Assembly: GCA_036867785.1 (NCBI GenBank)
Contig: CP145415.1
Location: 1,116,001 to 1,180,000 of the forward strand
Direction of reading: 5' to 3'
Source of the DNA: Plasmodiophora brassicae
Taxonomy: Eukaryota; Endomyxa: Phytomyxea; Phytomyxea; Plasmodiophorida
Length of the DNA: 64,000 nt
Shown here: positions 9,601 through 21,675 of the stretch, piece after piece
Layout: every line of letters begins with the position of its first letter
How positions within the stretch are numbered: position 1 is the first letter of the stretch
The notes under the pieces: model-generated
Databases searched by the model: none
Seen by the model: the letters and a program-made list of their open reading frames with translations, nothing else
Told to the model about the DNA's origin: nothing
Program-made: the position numbers and the translations under genes

Positions 9601-12600
9601 GTGGCGTGACGTCGTTGACGTGCGGGTCGCTGGTGCTGGCCGTCACCCGGTTCACGCAAGTCGGCACCGTGTTCACGCTGGCCGCCGGCACCTACAACGT
9701 GTCGCAAACGCTGGCCATCGCCGCCGACGGCATCCAGGTCCGGTCCTCGTCGTCGGCAACGATCTCCTGCGCGTCGCTGTCGTCCTCGTCGCCCTGCATG
9801 CACCTGTCGGGGAAGTCGTTCGGCATGCAGGGCGTGACGGTGCGCGACGCGAACAGCACCGATGGGGCGGTCTACGTCGCCCAATCGACGTATGCGACGT
9901 TCACCGGCGTGACGTTCGTGGCGAACCGAGGTGACGGTGGGGGTGCAATCAACGCCGACCAGTCCAGCGTTGTCGTCGTCGTGCGATGCACGTTCCTGGG
10001 CAACAAGGCCACCGGGGACGGCGGTGCGATCATCGGGGCGCCCAACTCGAAACTGTCGGTGATGTCGTCGACGTTCCAGGCGAACGCTGCCGTCGGCAAC
10101 GGCGGTGCTATTGCTAGCGATGCGGCAGAGGTGACGATCGTGTCGACGACGTTCACGTCGAACACGGCGGGCGCGTCCGGTGCGGCCATCTCCGCCATAT
10201 CGTCGTCGGACGTGACAGCAACGGGCATTGTCGCCACCGGGAACGTTGCCGGCGGAACAGGAGGTGCCATCTCCCTGGTCGAAAGCTCGTTGACGCTGAA
10301 ATCGTCGACATTGTCCTCGAACGCCGCCGGGCAGACGGGCGGTGCGGTTAACCTGGAGCTGGGCGGACTCGCTATCCAAGGGACGACGCTGACAGGGAAC
10401 GTGGCCGGCGTTTCTGGCGGTGCCATCTACTGCATCACGATCGACGCGGTCACGATCACGTCGTCGACGCTGACGGGGAACTCGGCTACGTCGACAGGCG
10501 GTGGCGCGCTGTACGCCACGTTCAGCTCGCCGGTCATCACGTCGTCCACGCTGGCATCGAATAAGGCACCGGTCGGCGGCGCCGTCTTCGTCAGCATCAA
10601 CGCGACGCTAACCCTTGCCAACACGGTCGTTCGGTCGAACAATGCGACCAGCTCGTTGGACGGCGGCGGTGGTGGCGTGTCGTTCCGACAGGCGCAGGGA
10701 GCGACCTTCTCCAACGTCCAGTTCATTGGGAATGTCGCGCAGCAACGCGGTGGCGCCGTCGAGTTTCAGGGCACCGGGTACTCGTTCGCGTTCACGAACG
10801 TGACGGTGTCGCGCTGTGCGGCGCCCAGCGGTGGTGGTTTCTGGTACGACTTGCAGGCGCCACCGTCCCCAGGATGGGTGTTCGCCAACGACAACGCGGC
10901 CAAGGCTGGGCCGAACCGCGCGTCCCTCGCGAAGTCGCTGGCCTGGACAGTGCTACTCCCGGCCGGGTACCTGCCCGACTCCCAAGTGCCTTTCGCAAGA
11001 AACCTGCAAATCAGCCTCCTGGACGCGTACGGCCAGGTCGTCGCCGTTGACAACTCCACGATTGTGTCGATCACCGCCCCGGGCGGCGTCGGCGTCGATG
11101 CCGCGGAAGTAACGCTGTCGCAAGGCCAGTACCTGTACAGCCCGTCGTCCAGCACGATCGCGCTGACGCTGCGCCCGAACGCCACCACCACGTTCCAGGC
11201 GGTCGCCTTCGTTGCCAACGTTGGTGTCCTGCGGTCACCATGGTACCCGGTCACGTTCCGCTCGTGCGCTCCCGGTGAATTCATCAACGGCGGCCTGAGG
11301 TGCTCCCTATGGTAAGAAACGCCGTTGCGTGCGCACATTCTATTTTCGGTGGTTGCTGACAGCGCATTTGCTGACAGCGAACCCGGAATGTTCAGCCTGG
11401 CACCGGTAAGCCGGATCGACGGGAATGCCGACCGTATGCTGAATGGCAGAACGTTTCAGATGAGTACCGAGTGTACAATGTGCCCAGCGGGAACGCAGAA
11501 ACCATTGCGAGGGAATTCGTCATGTACAGCTTGCCCCCCGGGATCCTACTCGCAGATGGGCTCGCCGACCTGTCACCTGTGTGATGTGAATAACTACCAG
11601 CCGTACTCGGGCATGTCGTCCTGCTACCCGTGCTGGCCCAACTGCTACTACCAGAAGACGTCCAACTGGACGGGCATGACGAGCTGCATGTGCTCGACCG
11701 GCTGGGTCCAGGAGGACAACCCGACCTACCCAGGTGAGTGATGCTGTGCCAGGTATAGGCCATGGCAAGGTTGTGACGTATGAAATTTGGTCAGGGACGC
11801 CGTCAAACGACGCTTTGAACCAGCCGTATCGATGCGTTAAATGCCCATCGGGTGGTGATTGTTCGACGGTGATCGGACGATCGTTCGCCACTGTGCAACC
11901 GCTGGACAACTACCAAGCTGAGGCCAGCGGTCTGAACCGCAGCTTTATCGCCTGTGAAACGACCGGCGTTTGTGGTGCGGGCATGCCTCGTGGCCGATGC
12001 TTGTCAGACCCTGGTACTGTCGGACCGTACTATTGGACGACACCTTCCTAACTTCTGGCTGCGACAGCGACGGGCTACCAGGCCTACGAGGGCAACCTGT
12101 GCACGGAGTGTGCTCCTGGGTTCGGCCGCAACGGCGATTACGGGTGCAATAAGTGCCCAGACGCGGCACAGGTCTGCCGTGCAGGCGTTGTTTGCGTTTC
12201 TCAACCCCAGACTGACTGGAACGCTGTCCCCAGAATCGGGCGTACTTGAGCGCAGCGTTTTTCGCATACGTCATCTTCATGATGGTGACGGTGCAGTCGA
12301 CCATGGCGGCGTCGGCGCAGCCCAAGGCCCTCCACAGCATCCTGATCAAAATCATCATGAATTCAATCCAGTTCAACGCCTTGGCCGTCTCGTTCAAGTA
12401 CAACTGGCCGAGCTCTGTTGCCGGCGTCTTACAGACGCAGAGAAAGGTCGGTTAATCGGCATCGAAGGCGACACCACGTGAATCTCACATGTTATCACGC
12501 TAGGCATCGTCGGTTGGCACGTCGCTGATCTCCGTCGACTGCTTCATGACCGACCAGACCACAATGAGGGCATTCTACGTCCAGTGTCTTTTGTTCCTGT

Positions 12601-13968
12601 TCCTGCCCTTGATGATGATGATCGGCCCAATCTTCATCATCGTCCCGTACACTTGGTTCCGTCACTTCATCCAACGCGCTCGAGGTCCCAAACCGCTCAT
12701 CGTCCCGGATGCGCGCCTGCTGACTGCTCTGTAGGCGCCATCCAGTACGGCAAGGACCAGTATATCACAGCGGTCGTCGTCGGCCTCTTTGTCATTCACC
12801 CGAACATCGTCGAGCAGACGCTGAAGCTGTTCAACTGCGTTAGTCTTGCCAGCCAACCGGGGTACACCTACCTCGTCGCAGACATGCACGAACGATGCTG
12901 GTCCGGGGATCACCTCAAGTACGCGCTGGGCGTCGGCCTCCCGAGTACGTGCTCCTCGAATCGCTGTATTCCAACATGCTTAGCGTCCCTTTGTCGGGTT
13001 GTAGTGATCATTCTCTATGTGGTTGGCATCCCGGTAGCCGCCTTCTTGGTCCTGCGCAAGAACAAGGCGCAGTTGGACACCCAGCGCATGAAGATGCGAT
13101 GTAATGCCATCCTGCGCGCTGAAACATGTCCCTCCCAGCTAACAGTAATGGTGGCAGATGGTTTCCTGTCGCAAGGATACAACAAGGAGGCGTACTACTG
13201 GGAAATCGTCGTCATGGGCCGAAAGGTACGGGTTCACGCCGTGCCCCTTCCTCGCATGGACTCGCTAACACCAGATGACAGATTGTGATTTCTGCTATCG
13301 CCGTTGCCCTGGTCGGGATGGATATCGTCCAATCGTTGAGCGCTCTGCTCCTGGTCGTCATCTGCCTCGTCTGGCACACGTATCAGCACCCCTTTGAGAG
13401 CAAGTTGCTGGATCAGACCGAATTCTTATCGCTGCTGAACTCATTCACGACATTCATGTGCGGGCAATACCTGTTCGCCAACGTGACAAGCTCCTCTGCG
13501 ACCTTGATCACCGTCGTAATCTTCATGTCCAACGTTATCTTCTTTGGTTTCGCGATCAAGGCGCTCGTCGGCGCCGTTCTGCAGATGATGAAGGACGCCA
13601 AGAGCAAGAAAGTCGCCAAAACCCAGTCGAACGCAGGCGAAGGCAATGGCCCTGTCGTCATGAACAACGCTCAAGCGGCGACCGTTGTCGCTGCTGCTCC
13701 TGCCCAGCTATACGTCATGGGTCCCAACCAACAAATGGTGCCGATTAACGCTGCCGTTCTTGCAAACTCGCAGGTTATTCCAACCGGGCAACGCGCTACA
13801 ATGGCCGGCAACGATCTGACGTTGGAATCCGCCCAGGAGAGCTCGACTCCTTTCATGCAGAAACAGCCGTCCCAAGTCGCCACCGCCGAACCCTTGATGC
13901 AGCCGCGTTCCACCACCGAGATCACCTACATGATCCCGCCTGGCTCCTCGCCCCAGGCGGGCACCTGA
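3649..13968 (+). CDS. Giant multidomain cell-surface receptor-like protein (CUB, propeller, GGA beta-helix, Cys-rich, multipass)
   Basis: The gene starts with a signal-peptide exon at 3649-3704 (MTTFMVVPIGVALLAAAC) joined over a 63-nt intron (3705-3767) in perfect phase. Other clear introns are 5144-5207, 6350-6407, 7148-7187, 11312-11395 and 11406-11459; exon limits at 6550-6790 and 11.7-13.3 kb are approximate. In order: two or three CUB-like modules (3.8-5.8 kb; Cys pairs, GxxQVWW-type ends), repeated sandwich domains with TSxxCNP-like motifs (5.9-8.3 kb), an RCC1-like propeller with LYTFG, LYHWG and VYSFG blade ends (8.45-9.6 kb), a beta-helix with ten or more GGAI/GGAV repeats like polymorphic outer-membrane protein repeats (9.6-10.9 kb), a Cys-rich stalk (CPAGTQ, CPPGSYS; 11.2-12.2 kb), several hydrophobic helices (12.25-13.6 kb) and a Lys/Gln-rich cytosolic tail ending at 13968. 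An adhesion or sensing role at the plasma membrane is inferred; the ligand is unknown. Confidence 0.85.
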
Positions 13969-14521
13969 ACGCAGTCACCTCTTGTGTCAACGTACCAGCC
14001 GTTTCGAGAATGAATTTCGTTTCCTGCCCAGTCTACTCCAATGTTTTCATAAAACAAGCCGGATCGTGCGTTTTGTCCCAGATGAAGGCGGATATGAAAC
14101 GAACTGGACAATGGAATCACACACTGGAACATCAGGACCTGTACTTCTGCGGAAGTCGCTCCACTGCGACGACCCCGAAGCGGTCGCCAATGCGAAGCTA
14201 ACGTACAACCAAAGCCATCCGAAACGCCCTGCTCTGTATGTCGACGCCCGTAACGCTATTGTCCCGCAAATGGCGTGGCCCAAATGACAGGACTAAGCCC
14301 CACGTTGACGAGACGTCGCCACGAATCAATGTATTGTGCAGCGCCCACAAGCTGCGCGATTTTGGCTTGTTTTCGACACTGGGACGTGCGTTACAGTGGG
14401 CACACTGCAGGCAGCAACGTCCCAGGTAGAAGATATCTTCAACAGGGCCCCGCAACAACCGACCTGACGGCGCCAACATACAGAAACGGCCGTGACGCCA
14501 TTTGCCTACAGCCATCGTGTC
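13969..14521. other. Intergenic, 553 bp
   Basis: Several 60-100 codon frames on both strands overlap each other; none shows a domain, signal peptide or clean splice partner. It holds the 3' end of the giant gene and the promoter of the flavin oxidase gene. Confidence 0.55.
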
Positions 14522-16056
14522 ATGGGGAAGCACACGGCGGTGAAGGTCACCATAGTCATCGTCGTCGCAACGTGGGCCTGCGCAGGGGCCGACGTCGGTG
14601 CAGCGCTGACGGGCTGCCTGGCACGCCAGGGGTTCTCCAGGGAGAATGTCGCGCTTGGGCCTTCGCCCGCGTTCCAACGGGCTCTGGCCGCCGAACATAA
14701 CCGGGCGATTCACGCGACGCCGTTGGCGTTCGTGTTCCCCGCTGATGGTACGCAGGTCGCCACAGCGGTCCGGTGCGCCAGCAACCTGTCGCTGCCGATC
14801 ACAGCCAGGAGCGGGGGGCACAGCTACGAAGCGTTCAGTCTTGTGGATGGAGGCGTTGTCATCGACCTGCGCAGCCTCACGAAAGTCGTCGTCGATGCCA
14901 GCAGCCAGACGGCGATCGTCGGCGCCGGGAACTGGCTCGGGCGCCTGTACTTCCTGCTGCAACAAGCGGGCGGCTGGGTTCTTCCCGGCGGCGACTGCCC
15001 GGGGGTGGGCGTCGGCGGGCACGCTCTCGGCGGTGGATACGGCCTCCTGAGCCGAAAGTTCGGCCTGGTCGTCGACGCCATCCTGCAGATGACACTGGTG
15101 GACGCCCGCGGCCGAACATCCATCGTCGACCAGAGCAGCGACCCTGACCTGTTCTGGGCGCTTCGCGGCGCTGGTGCCGGCAACTTTGGCATCGTCACTG
15201 AGTTCCTGTTCCGCATCGTCAAAGCGCCGCCAACGTTGTCGATCGCCAGGTAATCACTCGGCGTCCTGCATCATGAAGCATCAGGTTATGTATGGGCCGC
15301 AGGTACGGGTACTGGTCGGACGCCAGCGTCCTCCCGCAGCTGGTCGCCGGGTTCGCCGGCGCCGCTCCCGACCTCCCTGATGAGTACACGGCGACGCTGT
15401 ACGTGGAGCCGGGCAACGGGGCAGCGCTGACGATCGCGCGAGCGGGACCTCGTTCTGGGTTCCGGCGGGGCGTTGCCGCGCTGCTGAACGCGTTGCCGCC
15501 CAGCGACGATGGGCGGGCCACTGTGCAGGAGTTCGCGTCGTTCGGCGAGATGATGTTCGGGTCCAACTACAGGGCGGAGTACCTGCTCGACGCCAGCGCC
15601 GTGCGGTCGTCGCTGAAGTTCAAAGCGACGTCGGTGATGATCGGCGACGGCGTGGTCGGCCCGACGTGCGTCGACGCGCTCCTGGATGGCCGGTCGGTGA
15701 GCCCCGGGACCTGGTTCATGATGGACGTGTACGGCGGCGCCATCGCCAGCGTCAGCCCAGCCGCGACCGCCTTCGTGCATCGCTGGCCGCGCCTGATCAA
15801 CGTGCAGCTGTATACCAGCTGGGCGAACGACAACGACGCGGCCGCCCGACGGGCCACGATCAGCAGGTGGCGCGCCAGCGTCGCGCGATGCGCGGCGCCG
15901 ACGTCGTCGTCCGCCTACCAGAACTACATCGACAGGAGCGTACCGCTGGAAGCGTACTACGGCGACGAGGGCCTGCGACGACTCCGGGCCGTGAAGCGGC
16001 GCCTGGACCCCGGCAACGTCTGGCAGTTCGCCATGGGCGTGCCAGCGATCTTGTAG
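14522..16056 (+). CDS. Secreted FAD-linked oxidase, berberine-bridge-enzyme type
   Basis: Two exons, 14522-15249 and 15303-16056, joined by a 53-nt intron in phase, give 493 residues. The ATG at 14522 starts a signal peptide (VKVTIVIVVATWACAGA). The PCMH-type FAD domain carries TARSGGHSYEAF, whose His is the usual 8-alpha attachment site. It also has GGDCPGVGVGGHALGGGYG, whose Cys matches the second (6-S-cysteinyl) attachment site, so bicovalent flavin is predicted. A substrate domain follows, and the C-terminal BBE motif is RLRAVKRRLDPGNVWQF. Such enzymes oxidise carbohydrates, alcohols or alkaloid-like substrates with oxygen and make H2O2; the substrate here cannot be read. It lies 233 bp upstream of SKI2 on the same strand. 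Confidence 0.92.
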
Positions 16057-16288
16057 GTAGCTGCCGGCCCGGTGTGTACATAGATACAGCACGCGCGCGC
16101 CCCCTCTCCCGTTGATCAGTGTATGTACGGGCGGGTGCACCAGCGCCACGCCCGTCCCATTGTCGTTGCGGGTTCCCGTTCCCGGCGCCTGCTGCGGTTG
16201 CTGCTCCGCGACGGCGTTTTCGGTCTGGAGGTCGTCTGCGTTCTGCAGGCCATGCAGGGCCGGCAGCCCGATCAGGGGTTCGCTGCCG

Positions 16289-19200
16289 ATGGATGCGCGT
16301 TTCGAGGTTGGGATATGCAGTGAGCGTATGGTGCGTGTGCTGATGCCGGGAGGGGGCGATCAGACGACGAGCTGGCGACAACGGAGGTCGTGTTCGAGGT
16401 CGTGCAGACGGGTCACGCGGGCCGCGTCACGATCCAGCAACCGGGCGCGGCGAACGCCTGCAGCCGGGTGCCGTTCCACGTCGACCCGCCCGACCCGCTG
16501 CGGTTCGCGCGCAATCACCTGTGCGACCCGGGCGACATCGTCGGGCCGTTCTGGACGACATGCACGATCGGGATGGCGCTGGAGGACGTGCTGGCACCGT
16601 CGCCGTGCCCGACGGCCATCGTGCTGCGCGATGACGACCTCGATACGTTCGACGAGGTCGACATTGACGAACTGGATTCCCGAACGTCAACGTCAATGCA
16701 GCGCAGACCCGCATCGCGAAAGGATGCCATCCTGGGCACTAGCACTGGCGTCCCGTAATCGCGTCCATCGGGCCGCCGAGCCAACGCCCTCATTAGCTGG
16801 TGTGCTAGGTTCTTCCCTGGAGGCTTAGACGATGCCAGCCTGGTGCGCAGGAAGGAGGCACCACACACAGTTCGCTGCGGTGACGACGATCCAGTGTTTC
16901 GCTTGCAAGGCGACGACGATGCCGACGAACACGATGAAACGATCGACAAGACGTTCATGATAGCCGGCGGGTTGCCGCGACCTCCAGAGCCAATCTTCTA
17001 CGGGCTGGCTGAACGGCCTGCGTTCCTCGAGAAGCCGCACTCCATGACAGCTAATGCGAATGATCCCGCCTTGCTAGCCGAGTCGGAACGGTTGGATGGA
17101 GGAACGGAGGTCAGGAGGACACATTTTGTGATCAGCCTTGCCAAATGACTGACGGTCGCGTCCATCAGAAAGCGATGCTCAGCGACATCTCCGAACGCAA
17201 AGCCCATAATCGGCTCGTTCGAGACAAGGCCGTTGAGGGCATATCCTCTGGGCAGACTCTGTCCGTGTCGGCACTGTTTGGCGACGACAGTGAAGACCTC
17301 GCGGCGAGTTTCCTAGCGGGTGTGTCAGCGCTCCCTGCTGGTGAGACGGCCGGAGAACCAGCGCCGGGTGCTGCCGATGGCGTTGCTCGGCCTTCTGAAG
17401 TGTCGGCGGTCGAAGAGGTACTCGAGTCACCGGCCACGCTGGATGCTGAAGACAGGACAACAAAACCGCAAGAGCCTCCCCCGCCTTCGAAATGGGCGAC
17501 GATCGAAGAGCTGAAGCGTCCCGAAGACATTCACTTCCGGGAACAGATCCCTCAAATGGCAATCGAGTACCCGTTCGAATTAGACCCGTTCCAGAAGCAA
17601 GCCATTCTGCACTTGGAGAACGGCGAGAGCGTGTTCATTGCTGCGCACACGTCGGCAGGTACACGATACATTTGCTGTCGTTTCTTCGGTGGGCTCAATG
17701 GCTACTACGTCAACAGGGAAAACGGTCATTGCCGAATACGCCATTGCTCTGTCGGTGAAGCACATGACGAAAGCTGTGTATACATCACCGATCAAGACGT
17801 TGTCCAATCAGAAGTTCAGGGTTTGTCTGCGCGAGGCGTTCATTTCACGTTCCAGAGCGCGGGCTGACCTCAACATTAGGAATTCAAGAAGACCTTCGGA
17901 GAAGTTGGTCTGATAACGGGCGATGTTCAGATCAACCCCAAAGCGTCGTGTCTCATCGTCACTACCGAGATCCTACGGTCTATGCTGTACAAAGGTGCCG
18001 ATGTTATTCGTGATATCGAATGGTACCCTGTCGTCAGCAAGGACTGCAAGTTTCGCCCGCTAATGTGAACAGGTGTATATTTGATGAGGTCCATTACCTG
18101 AACGATCCCGAGAGAGGTATGCTGTGTGAAGAGAAATGCTTCTCCCAAACCTGACTCGTTTGCAGGCGTTGTCTGGGAGGAGGTACATCGTTTATGGTTT
18201 TGTGGTGCGCCAGACGTTTTCTGACGCGTTCGCAAAGGTCATCATTATGCTTCCAGCACACGTCAATGTAAATCGCTAAAGCCTGTGTTCCCCTATTTCT
18301 GCTTCAGCTTGATATGTATAGGTCATCCTCCTATCAGCCACCGTCCCCAACCCACTGGAGTAAGCACGAGTCGTAAAACGCGTCATGCCGATGCATTCTT
18401 ATGCTGGACGTTCAGGTTTGCCGAATGGGTTGGCAGAACGAAACGAAAACCAATTTATGTCATTTCTACGAGCCAAAGGCCCGTTCCTCTTCAGCATTAC
18501 CTGTGGTGCAATAACACCATGTTCAACATCCTCGACGCGCAGTCTCGGTTCATTCATGAAGGTTTCACGAAGGCCCACCAGGCCATCACGTCGACCGGTG
18601 GGAAGCAGAAAGCGACCTCCGGATCCGGACATCAGGTACACAACAAGGTTGGTGGCAGCGGCCTACCTCTGATCGAATGGGCAGCGTTTCGCACCGCAAA
18701 CGGGGTCTTGGGTAGCGTTGCTCAATTATCTTCGAAAATCGGAGCAGCTCCCAGTTGTCGTATTCTCGTTCTCAAAGCGGAGATGCGAAACATCAGCATC
18801 TGGCCTGCATTCTCAGGTTAAGACATGCGAAGCAATGTGCTCGACGTATCCGCTGACGCCGTGCCACAGGACTTGACGACAGCGTCAGAGAAATCGGAGA
18901 TTCATCTCCTCTGCGAGACATCTCTGAAACGATTACCTGTGGGCGATCGTTCGCTGCCGCAGATTCTCAGGTTGGTTCATCAACGTGTCTAATGTTCTGG
19001 TCTTCTCAAGCATACCCAGAGTCAAAGAAATGCTTCGTCGAGGAATCGGAGTTCATCACTCTGGACTACTGCCGGTGGTGAAAGAGCTGGTGGAGATGGC
19101 TTTCGGGTAGCGACATAACGACGAACCATTAGTGCTCCAGCTGACCGGTGTCCAGGACCGGAATCGTTAAGATTCTCTTCGCAACCGAAACGTTTGCCAT

Positions 19201-21558
19201 GGGCGTCAATAGTACGCCCCCGACTGGGTGCCCTCCCTAATACCAGTTGCTGACATTTCGACTTGTAGTGCCCACGAAAACTGTTGTGTTCAATGGTCTG
19301 CGGAAGCACACTGGTGTTGAGTTCCGAGATATCCTTCCTGGAGAGTATGTCGTTTGGTATTTGGTTTCATTTGGAGCGCCTCTTTACGCTTCGTTCTGTT
19401 TAGGTATACGCAAATGGCTGGCCGGGCAGGGCGAAGAGGTGCGAACATCTGCACGTGATGCTAGGTTGTGCCTAAGGGTGGTGTGATAGGTCTTGATATG
19501 TTCGGCAACGTTGTTATCAATTGCGGTGACGGTAAGATACCCGACGAACAGCTTGTTCGCAACCTATTACTCGGCAAGCCCACCCGACTTGAAAGCAAAT
19601 TCCGTCTGACGTACTCCATGATCCTGAACCTTCTTCGAGTGGAGGACCTGCGCGTTGAGGACATGATCAAGCGGTCGTTCTCAGAGTTCGGTACGCAACG
19701 TCATGAAGCAACGCACAAGTCGGTCATCGAACAAGGCGAGCGCATGCTGAACTCCATGGGCGTGATTGATTGCATATACGGTCAGCCTGAGCTGATCTCT
19801 CAGTACTTTGACGTATACGAGAGCCGACGACAGTACGACGGACGTGCACTTGGCGTATTCGTATACGCTGACTGATGCGTTTTAGGCTGGAACATCAGAT
19901 CATGTCGTGGATAATTCATTCTCGTGTGGCGGATCGTTACGTGACAAGTGGTCGTGTCCTCGTAGTCACTAAGTATAACATTAAGAAGGTATCAGACGTC
20001 ATTCCAATCACGCCAGGTTGTCCCTTTATCCTGTAAACTCAGGCGCGTGCTGCTATCCTTCGAATAACGCAGCTTGCAGCGGATACGAGACAAGTCATCG
20101 TCATAATTGCCTGTCCGCCCTCGTGGAAGCCGTCCTCGCGATTGCAGGCCAAGATCAGTTCTCGCTCGTTCGACGCCGACTCTGTCGTACGAGTTGGGAC
20201 GAGTTCAACCGCCATCCCCTACGTGATCACTGAAGTTGCCGTCGACAACATTCATGCTATATGTCGGGGCACTGTTCGTGTGGACGCCAACGACATCCTC
20301 ATCGAGGAACGGCAGAGCAGCATTCAGACGGCCTTAGACCAGCTCCAGGTTGTCCACGAAGGACGGTTGGCGCACCCCTCCTTCTAATGTGTTTATTGTA
20401 GGCACTCAACAATGACGCATTGGAACCGATGCACCCTACCCGTGATATGAAGCTGAACGAAATGGATCTCGTTGTGAACGTGAAGAAGCTCGAGACGTGT
20501 GCGTCTCTGGAGAGCCAGAGGTGCCACACGTGCCCGAAACTTGAAGAACACGTGAGTGCTGGATTGGCCTCGCTCGCGGATCACACGATACGACTCGTAC
20601 TTTGTTCAGCTCAAGGTCACCGTCGATGCCCATTTGCTGCATTCGAAGCTGGCCAACCTTCGCGCCCTCATATCGGACGCGAACATAGAGCTGATGGCTG
20701 ATATGAATCTTCGTATTTCTGTATGTGTGCCGACAACAATATTCGCAGAGCGCTGACCTGGCATATAGGTCCTGTCCGCCCTGAAATACATCGATGATTC
20801 TCGCGCGCTGATGCTCAAAGGTAGAGTTGCATGCGAGGTAGGTGCCGCCGTTTGTCTCTTCATGTCTGTTGGCCGATGCGCCCTTACCTGAATCTGGACA
20901 GGTCAATACGTGCGACTGTTTGATTGTGACGGAGCTCATATTTGAGAACGTATGTCTGCCGCGTCGTTGTGCTACTCGTATCCTGTTCCAACGCGTGGCA
21001 GGTCCTCTGCGGCATCGAACCTGCTGAGGCGGCGGCTCTACTGTCTGCTTTGATTTTCCAAGGGAAGACCGACGACGAGCCAAAGCTGATTGACAGCCTT
21101 GTTCAGGTAAACCCTGATTGCCTGTCGTTTCGCTGTAATCGTCATCTTATGCCCGGCAGCTTCGCGACCGTCTGCTTGCAATCGCGACAAGCCTGGGCAA
21201 CGTTCAACTGAAGTGCGGTATCGATGTCACTGCCAAGTCGTTCATCAGCGAGAATTGCAACTTCGGACTGATGGAGGTTGTGTATGAATGGGCCAAAGGA
21301 ACGCCTTTCGCAAAGATTTGCGAAATGACAACCGTCGACGAAGGGCTGATCGTTCGTTGTATCGTCCGACTCGCTGAGGTCCGACATAACGCTTACCATG
21401 CTCGCTACGCGACTAAAGCGTGCTCTGTCCAGGTTTGTCGGGATGTCCGGAACGCTGCACGTGTAATCGGCGATCCTAAACTGTTCCAGCTGATGGAAGC
21501 GGCCGCCAATGCCATCAAGCGCGATATCGTATTCGCCGCCAGCCTCTACGTTACGTGA
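16289..21558 (+). CDS. SKI2: SKI2-like DExH RNA helicase of the cytoplasmic exosome pathway
   Basis: About two dozen exons assemble into a full SKI2. Early exons (16289-16325, 16364-16754, 16809-17109) splice to give the N-terminal [11 protein letters not shown] motif matching PFWPGGMDE of human SKI2. Exon 17169-17658 plus 17717-17820 gives [10 protein letters not shown] and the Walker A segment AAHTSAGKT, split by an intron. Then come [19 protein letters not shown], the DEVH box in [40 protein letters not shown], and [10 protein letters not shown], again split by introns. The arch region and the C-terminal winged-helix/ratchet end [14 protein letters not shown] match the family to the last residue. 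SKI2 unwinds RNA and feeds it to the exosome with SKI3 and SKI8. The core valine before FDEVH is Cys here. Exact limits of several small exons at 18.2-19.5 and 20-21.3 kb are approximate. Confidence 0.93.
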
Positions 21559-21675
21559 GGCACACCCGTCCTCCCGCCTATATACATGCCCCGTTGGGGT
21601 ATTGTTCCAATGGTTCCCGGGTGTATCTGAAGCGCAGCTCGCTGCAGCAGACTAGGTGTTCACGGTAGCCGCTCA

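Noticed and set aside
8922-10379. 485-codon minus-strand frame inside the giant receptor
   Set aside because: Antisense of beta-helix and propeller exons; Arg/Gly/His-rich without hydrophobic pattern.
21590-21640. Possible tRNA-like stretch in the SKI2/methyltransferase gap
   Set aside because: A GTTCC-like T-loop string is present but no matching acceptor stem or anticodon arm could be drawn.
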